A program made the translations under genes and the position numbers. This document shows positions 43,108 through 48,685 of a stretch of DNA of 48,685 nucleotides, in pieces. Every line of letters starts with the position of its first letter. The first letter of the stretch is position 1. The notes beneath the pieces were generated by a model that made no database searches, had not been told where the DNA came from, and saw nothing but the letters and a program-made list of their open reading frames with translations. The stretch is from Mucidula mucida (Eukaryota; Basidiomycota; Agaricomycetes; Agaricales; Physalacriaceae), in contig JADNYV010000261.1 in the NCBI GenBank assembly GCA_015501055.1, positions 1 to 48,685 on the forward strand, given 5' to 3'.

Positions 43108-43704
43108 GAAGATCGGAACTACTTTCTACCACCTACCACACATCCCTGATCGTCGATCAGCACTTCGCTGTTTGATCATCGCACATTCCCCATCCCCTTT
43201 CCTGTTTACAGATCGACGGAATCCTAATTCCAGCGCACGTCCGCATACGTGTGTATTGGTCCCAGTAGCGCCGGCTAACAGTTAGAGATAACTGCCTCGG
43301 GTGCTGGAAGTAGCCGCTCTCACGAGAACGAACTTTTGGCAGTTGCACTTCAGTGGGCGCTGTTTACGGGTCAACCCCCGTTCCCAGGAAAACTTCGGCT
43401 TACCTCACACCAGAGGGACGTCGGCTGGGCAATTGCGAACTTGTGACGAGCTCTTGGGCTCCGTAGATACGTAGTCAGTAGTCGGTAAAATAGTGTAGAC
43501 AGTTACGATACCTACCTACTTTACTTACCTTACGATACACATCATCATTCCCCACCCTACCAAGTCCTGGATTCTATTTCAGATCTAGGCGATCCCTCCC
43601 TATTCATCCAAACCTCTATTCCCTCACCCGTTTCATCCAAATCCGCATCACCCATATCCCCACTTTCACCCTTTCAATCTCCGATCCCATCACCCCGATC
43701 CATC

Positions 43705-44634
43705 ATGTCCAACGAAGCACCCGAAACCGCTCCTCACACACCCGCTCATCATGCCGATACCGAAATCAAAGGCCGATCCCTTGTGAACAAGCCTTACGAC
43801 TATGACGGGGACAAGTCCAAGTACAAGAGCTGGTGGCGATCAATGTTCACATACATCCGTGACAAGAAGAACAACCTCACATCTGACTCCGAAAGGATCG
43901 ATGTTGTTCTCTCCTACATCCGAGGAGATCACGTAGATGCATGGGTCCAGAACTATTCGGACCAGAACTTCGATGAGGAAGAAGAGGAATGGACAGTCTC
44001 TTGGACGGAGTTCAAGGAAGACTTGAAGGAGCGATTTGTGGATTCCAACCTCGCGCGAGACGCGCAAGACCAGATCGAGCGGTTGCGCCAGGGGCAAGAC
44101 ACCGCTCAAGACTTCTTCCAGAAGTTCGAGGTCCTGCTCACTCAGGCGGGATACTCGAAGGATGACGCATTCGTCGTGAGACTTCTCGAGACCAATGTCA
44201 ACGAGAAGATCATCGACCAGATCTATGGCAGCCGAGACGGGTTGCCAGAGAAGTACAAGGATTGGAAGGCACAGATCCTTCAGATCGATCAGCTGTGGAG
44301 AAGGCGGGCGGCGAGCAAGAGGTCCGGAATGCAGTCCCGGCCTCAAGCTCCGCAGGTGGCTACATCAAGAGCCAATCCTACGAACCCACCCCCGACGCCG
44401 ATCACACGACGAGATGCCACCGGTGTTACCTATGGAGGAGCCGGCAGGCCGATGGACATCGACAATGCACGTCGAAGGGGACTCTGCTTCAGCTGTGGCG
44501 AACACGGCCACGTCAGCAGGTTCTGTCCGAAGAAGGGTCGACCCCAGACGATTCGGGGTTTATGGACCGAGATGAATGACGAGGAGAAGAAGAAGCTGGC
44601 CGAAGAGTTGGGTTTTGCGAAGCTCCCGCAGTAG
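43705..44634 (+). CDS. Chromovirus copy 2 gag (capsid/nucleocapsid)
   Basis: Intact 309-residue frame from ATG 43705. It has a capsid-type helical domain (SWWRSMFTYIRDKKNN, LKERFVDSNLARDAQDQIER, then FFQKFEVLLTQAGYSKDDAF) and a CCHC zinc knuckle, CFSCGEHGHVSRFC, close to the C-terminus. The usual role is packaging of the element RNA in virus-like particles. The stop at 44632-44634 lies just after the slippery heptamer. Confidence 0.85.
   Translation: MSNEAPETAPHTPAHHADTEIKGRSLVNKPYDYDGDKSKYKSWWRSMFTYIRDKKNNLTSDSERIDVVLSYIRGDHVDAWVQNYSDQNFDEEEEEWTVSWTEFKEDLKERFVDSNLARDAQDQIERLRQGQDTAQDFFQKFEVLLTQAGYSKDDAFVVRLLETNVNEKIIDQIYGSRDGLPEKYKDWKAQILQIDQLWRRRAASKRSGMQSRPQAPQVATSRANPTNPPPTPITRRDATGVTYGGAGRPMDIDNARRRGLCFSCGEHGHVSRFCPKKGRPQTIRGLWTEMNDEEKKKLAEELGFAKLPQ
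44610..44616 (+). promoter_or_regulatory. Candidate -1 ribosomal frameshift site GGGTTTT
   Basis: The heptamer is in the X-XXY-YYZ register of the gag frame (TTG GGT TTT). A -1 slip here enters a frame that is open from this point through the upstream part of pol and into protease without a stop. The same heptamer is kept in copy 1 (41087-41093). Confidence 0.6.
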
Positions 44635-47600
44635 ACGCAGTCCTGCCGGAGCAGTCATTAAGGAGAGAGTCGTCAGATGCAGATTCTATTTACAGTACAG
44701 GTACTGAAACACCTAAAATATCATCGACGACTTTACCACCAAAACCTGCGAAAGAAAGATTTGAGCCAAATACGCCCGAGTGGATTGCACAACGGCTAAG
44801 AGAGGATGACGTGTCGAGAGCAGTGGGAATTTTGAGAGCATGGATGCCGGAGCGGAGAGAGAGAGAAGCGACGGAGGAGAAGGTGATGGCGATCAGAGCG
44901 TTGACAAAGGAAGCTGCGGTGGAAGTTGTGACAGAGTTGAAAAAGTCGAGGAAGTACATCCGGGGAACAAAGGGGCAGGACATGAAACTCCGAGTAACCA
45001 TAGAGAGCGTACACACAGGCTCTGAATGGGAAACGAGTGCCCTTCTTGACAGCGGAGCAACGGGTTCTTGCGTCAATAAAGAATTCGTCGAGAAGAACGG
45101 GCTCCCGATCAAGGAGTTACCGGTCAAGCTCCCTGTCTACAATGCGGATGGAACCCTAAACGAGGGAGGAGCAATCGAAGGTTTTGTGGAGGTCCGGATG
45201 AAGATCGGTGATCATGCAGAAAAGATCGAGTTGGCCGTCACCAATCTTGGCAAAACAAGCATCTTTTTGGGGCTAGATTGGTTACGATATCACAACCCCA
45301 CGATCAACTGGACGGAATCCACGTTGACTTTTGATCGATGCCCAGACCGTTGCGGTTACCTACCCGAGTATAACTCGCCGGAAGACGAAGGAGAAGATGT
45401 AGAAGAAAAGCTGGAAGAGGGAGAGCGTTTGTTCTGGATGGACTGGGACAACTATCGCAAAAGCGGTGAAAAGCTGAGATCACAACAGCCTTCATCTGCT
45501 GCTGCACCTTACATTGAGGAATTTTCCGATGTATTCAGCAAGGCGGACTTTGATAAGTTACCGGAGCGAAGACCCTGGGATCACGCGATAGAACTCACGC
45601 CTGGTTCCAAACCGGTTGACTGCAAGGTCTATCCCCTTAGTCCATCCGAGCAGAAGGCATTAGACGAGTTCTTGGAGGAAAATATACGCACGGGACGCAT
45701 ACGGCCATCAATCTCACCCATGGCGTCACCATTCTTCTTTGTCAAGAAGAAGGACGGGAGCCTTCGGCCAGTACAGGATTATCGGAAGTTGAACGACATG
45801 ACAATCAAGAACCGATACCCCTTGCCGTTGATTCAGGAGCTTATCGACAAGCTGAAGGGAGCAAAGGTTTTCACAAAGATGGATGTCCGATGGGGTTACA
45901 ATAACATCCGGATCAAAGATGGTGATGAGTGGAAAGCGGCGTTTAGAACAAATCGAGGGCTGTTCGAGCCATTAGTAATGTTCTTCGGACTCACAAACTC
46001 GCCGGCAACGTTCCAATCGTTCATGAATCACATCTTGAAGGAGTTGATTGACGGCGGACATGTTATAGTTTACCTAGATGATATACTCATCTTTACGAAC
46101 ACTCTCGAGGAGCATAGACAGATTGTACGAAAGGTATTGGAGATATTACGAGTAAATAAGCTGTATTTAAAACCCGAGAAATGTAGTTTTGAGGCACAGA
46201 CTGTAGATTACTTAGGAGTTATTGTTGGAGGAGGAGAAGTGAAGATGGATCCGGCAAAAGTGGCCGTAGTGAAGGAATGGAAGGAGCCGACGAAGAAGAA
46301 GGAAGTGCAGTCATTCCTGGGATTCTGCAACTTCTACCGACGTTTCATTCGGGGATTTGCGGGAGTAGCGAAGCCGTTGACATCGCTAACCGGGAAGGGC
46401 GAGTGGGTTTGGGGCATGGAGCAGCATGAGGCGTTTGAGGAGTTGAAACGGAGGATGACGGAAGAACCCGTTCTGATCGTACCACGCGACGACGGCAAGT
46501 TTCGAGTTGAGGCGGACTCCTCGAACTATGCGAACGGGGCGGTTCTTTCCCAGTTTGTTGATGGAAAATGGAGACCAGTAGCTTTCCGATCTCGCGCGCT
46601 GAACGAAGTGGAGCGCAATTATGAGATCTACGACAAAGAGATGATGGCTATTATGGACTCGATCGACGACTGGCGGCAATATCTCCTAGGCGCTAAGGAG
46701 ACAGTGGAGGTTTTTACCGATCATCAAAACCTTCAGTACTTTAGGAAACCGCAGAAGTTGAACCGGAGGCAGGCGCGATGGGTTACGGAGTTGGCAGAGT
46801 ATGATATACAGATGATTCACAAGCCGGGCAAGACAATGGGGAAAGCTGATGCCTTGTCAAGGATGACAGGCCTTGAGAAGGGGGAAAAAGATAACGAAAA
46901 CGTTGTTTTACTAAAACCGGAGTTTTTTATATCACAAATTCAATTTTCTTTACATACAGTAGCTACACCGGAGGACGAATTACTTAACAAAATCAAACAA
47001 AGAAAAGGAAACAAGGACAGATACGTACAAAAAGCATTAGAAAACAAAGAAAAAGGATGGGAAGAGAAGGAAAACGGACTTATTATATGGAAAGATCGTA
47101 TTTACATACCGAAGGACAAGGAATTGCGGGGAAAAGTTATTGGAATGCATCATGATGCACAGCTTGCAGGGCATCCGGGACGGTACAAGACTCTCGAGTT
47201 GATCACACGCACCTATTGGTGGCCAGGAATTAGCCGAGACGTCCGCGAATACGTGGAAGGGTGTCAAAAATGCCAAGTTACAAAGTCACATCGCACAAAA
47301 CCGGCTGCACCCCTCCATCCTATAGACGTACCAAGCGAACCATGGGAGAAAGTTGGGACGGACATGATCGGCGAGTTGCCGGAGTCGGGAGGATACAATG
47401 CGATCAGCACATTTGTGGACCATTTCACAAAGCGGTTACGCATTATACCAACACACACCACCCTGACGTCAGAAGGCATGGCTCGTATTTACCGCGATCG
47501 AATCTTCCCCATACATGGATTGCCGCGACAGATGATACACGATCGAGGTCCGCAATACCACTCGCGTTTCATGAAGGAGTTATACCGGCTGTTGGGCATT

Positions 47601-47657
47601 GAAGGGAACTTCACGACGGCGTACCATCCACAGGCAAATGGGCAGACGGAACGCTGA
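44616..47657 (+). CDS. Chromovirus copy 2 pol (protease, RT, RNase H, integrase)
   Basis: Open in the -1 frame relative to gag. Protease: [50 protein letters not shown] and catalytic YLDDILIF (near 46070). RNase H: VEADSSNYANGAVL, with YDKEMMAI later. Integrase: HHCC zinc domain (HHDAQLAGHPGRYKTLEL ... CQKCQ), then the catalytic core with TDMIG and HDRGPQY. The frame stops at 47655-47657, just after GQTER and before the third catalytic residue, because one base appears to be missing. Reverse transcription and integration functions are otherwise complete. Confidence 0.85.
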   Translation, partial: CEAPAVDAVLPEQSLRRESSDADSIYSTGTETPKISSTTLPPKPAKERFEPNTPEWIAQRLREDDVSRAVGILRAWMPERREREATEEKVMAIRALTKEAAVEVVTELKKSRKYIRGTKGQDMKLRVTIESVHTGSEWETSALLDSGATGSCVNKEFVEKNGLPIKELPVKLPVYNADGTLNEGGAIEGFVEVRMKIGDHAEKIELAVTNLGKTSIFLGLDWLRYHNPTINWTESTLTFDRCPDRCGYLPEYNSPEDEGEDVEEKLEEGERLFWMDWDNYRKSGEKLRSQQPSSAAAPYIEEFSDVFSKADFDKLPERRPWDHAIELTPGSKPVDCKVYPLSPSEQKALDEFLEENIRTGRIRPSISPMASPFFFVKKKDGSLRPVQDYRKLNDMTIKNRYPLPLIQELIDKLKGAKVFTKMDVRWGYNNIRIKDGDEWKAAFRTNRGLFEPLVMFFGLTNSPATFQSFMNHILKELIDGGHVIVYLDDILIFTNTLEEHRQIVRKVLEILRVNKLYLKPEKCSFEAQTVDYLGVIVGGGEVKMDPAKVAVVKEWKEPTKKKEVQSFLGFCNFYRRFIRGFAGVAKPLTSLTGKGEWVWGMEQHEAFEELKRRMTEEPVLIVPRDDGKFRVEADSSNYANGAVLSQFVDGKWRPVAFRSRALNEVERNYEIYDKEMMAIMDSIDDWRQYLLGAKETVEVFTDHQNLQYFRKPQKLNRRQARWVTELAEYDIQMIHKPGKTMGKADALSRMTGLEKGEKDNENVVLLKPEFFISQIQFSLHTVATPEDELLNKIKQRKGNKDRYVQKALENKEKGWEEKENGLIIWKDRIYIPKDKELRGKVIGMHHDAQLAGHPGRYKTLELITRTYWWPGISRDVREYVEGCQKCQVTKSHRTKPAAPLHPIDVPSEPWEKVGTDMIGELPESGGYNAISTFVDHFTKRLRIIPTHTTLTSEGMARIYRDRIFPIHGLPRQMIHDRGPQYHSRFMKELYRLLGIEGNFTTAYHPQANGQTER

Positions 47658-48463
47658 ACCAAGAGATAGAACATTTCTTACGGTTATTCGTCAACTACCA
47701 TCAGAACGACTGGCACGAATGGTTACCCTCTGCTGAATTCGTTTACAACGATCGAGTTCACTCGGCGACCAAAGTCACTCCGTTCTTCGCAGACATGGGC
47801 AGACATCCCTACAAAGGCACCGCTCCGAAAACGGCATCGAGAAATGAGACTGCGCAGGAGTTTGCCGACGGCATGAGGAAGACATGGGACGAAGTGGGGT
47901 CAGCATTGAAGATGGCAAAAGAAGACATGAAACGGTTTATGACAGGAAGCGGACAGAGGCAGTAGAGTACAAGGAAGGCGACAAGTATGGCTGGAGGGGA
48001 CGAATCTCAGCACGGACCGACCAATGAAGAAGCTCGATGACAAACGCTTCGGGCCGTTCAAAGTGATCAAGAAAGTCGGGACGAGCTCTTACAAGCTCCA
48101 GATTCCTCACACGTGGAAAAGCATTCATCCGTGTTCAATGAGCTCTGTTGACGCCTTACCACGAGCCCAATTTCCGACGCAACCCCGAGACACGCGTCCA
48201 CCACCTGTGCTGGAAGGAGCGAACCGGAATGGGAGGTTGAGAAAGTGGTGAATTCCCGGAAGTACCGGGGGGTTTCAATACAAGGTTCACTGGAAGGGTT
48301 ATGGCACACACGAACAGACATGGGAACGGCATGCAATCTCAAGAATGCCGACGAAGCCATTCGCGACTTTCACCAGCAGTACCCGAAAAAGCCGAAGCCA
48401 CCTGCGCTTGCTCGCATTAGAGTCGGACGCGAGTATAGAATAAAAAAAGTTACTCACGAATAA
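47658..48463 (+). pseudogene. Integrase C-terminus and chromodomain of copy 2, frame-broken
   Basis: Continuation of pol in changing frames: the rest of the integrase core (FVNYHQNDWHEWLPSAEF), a linker (DDKRFGPFKVIKKVGTSSYK) and a chromodomain (VEKVVNSRKYRG, VHWKGYGTHEQTWE, then NLKNADEAIRDFHQ). Breaks are near 47656, 47935, 47990, 48140, 48230 and 48330. The chromodomain in such elements steers integration to modified chromatin. Confidence 0.7.
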
Positions 48464-48685
48464 ACTCATACTCATCATGCAACCAAGAGTATACTCGACG
48501 TGAGTAGAGTAGAGTCTAGAGTCTATGGTGAGTCTAGAGTTTCAGTTTGGGCCACGAATACTCGATAGATCTCATACTCATAAATATTCGTGAATACTCA
48601 TGAGTATTTTTATATTCGTGAGTATTCGTGAGTATTCAGCTCCTAATATATATTTTTTGAACAAAATGAACCCGTGAGCATTGAA
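48451..48685. repeat. AT-rich tail with GAGTATTCGTGA-type inverted and tandem repeats
   Basis: TACTCACGAATA at 48451-48462 recurs inverted as TATTCGTGAGTA at 48613-48624 and again at 48623-48634. Between them are further ACTCATACTC, TACTCATGAGTA and TCTAGAGTCTA palindromic units. It may be a short inverted-repeat element inserted in the chromovirus 3' region, or that element's own 3' untranslated DNA. The right end is cut by the window. Confidence 0.4.

Larger units (their letters stand above)
42579..48463 (+). mobile_element. Ty3/Gypsy chromovirus copy 2 (3' LTR not reached)
   Basis: 5' LTR 42579-43107, a leader of about 600 nt, gag, and pol with protease, RT, RNase H, integrase and a C-terminal chromodomain, inserted in copy 1. 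The order (integrase last, chromodomain after it) defines a chromovirus. Frame breaks start at the integrase end. The 3' LTR is not found before the window ends. Confidence 0.85.

Noticed and set aside
1..48685. CRISPR array, rRNA genes, biosynthetic cluster enzymes
   Set aside because: No regular spaced repeats, rRNA sequence or typical secondary-metabolism domains were seen.

Overview
The window reads as nuclear DNA of a filamentous basidiomycete, most likely an agaricomycete. Genes are cut by many short introns of about 45-70 nt. The conserved genes (site-2 protease, P5A ATPase SPF1, RPL38, a MYND-finger protein, a GATA factor) are fungal in type. The mobile elements are a Ty3/Gypsy chromovirus, a tyrosine-recombinase (DIRS/Ngaro-like) retrotransposon and a LINE remnant. 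No prokaryotic operon, rRNA, convincing tRNA or CRISPR array was seen.

Layout. 1-217 is the 3' end of a Gypsy LTR. 256-920 is a decayed LINE RT. 1362-2327 encodes a proline-rich GATA zinc-finger protein. From 3090 to about 19.5 kb lies an array of two unrecognised families that I call A and B, plus a small third member C. Family A (about 330 aa, four exons): A1 (-), A2 (-), A3 (+), A4 (+), A5 (+), A6 (+). Family B (about 315 aa, four exons): B1 (-), B2 remnant, B3 (-), B4 (-). A MYND-finger gene lies between A1 and A2. The block 19.7-27.9 kb is conserved: site-2 protease, an unknown membrane protein, RPL38 and SPF1. At 28.5-33.4 kb part of the array recurs: a MYND pseudogene fragment, decayed B5 and A7, and an intact B6. 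From 33.5 kb on the window is almost all retroelement: a YR retrotransposon (33494-38880), a relic A-type promoter (about 38930-39064), chromovirus copy 1 (39065-42578), and chromovirus copy 2 (from 42579) inserted into the RT of copy 1.

Main observation. A and B repeatedly sit head to head, B on minus and A on plus, across 353-389 bp (B1/A3, B2 remnant/A4, B3/A5, B4/A6, B5/A7). A sixth pair, B6/A8, was split by two retroelements, which left only the A8 promoter. The intergenic regions keep a TATA box for each gene and a TATTGT...ACAATA inverted repeat. Sequence subtypes of A and B go together in the pairs. Duplicated scraps of site-2 protease and MYND genes show that unequal recombination moved the cassettes. 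The functions of A, B and C are unknown.

Caution. The conserved genes S2P and SPF1 themselves carry single-base frame breaks (one in S2P, three in SPF1), so some breaks in this sequence may be assembly errors, and single-base pseudogene calls are provisional.
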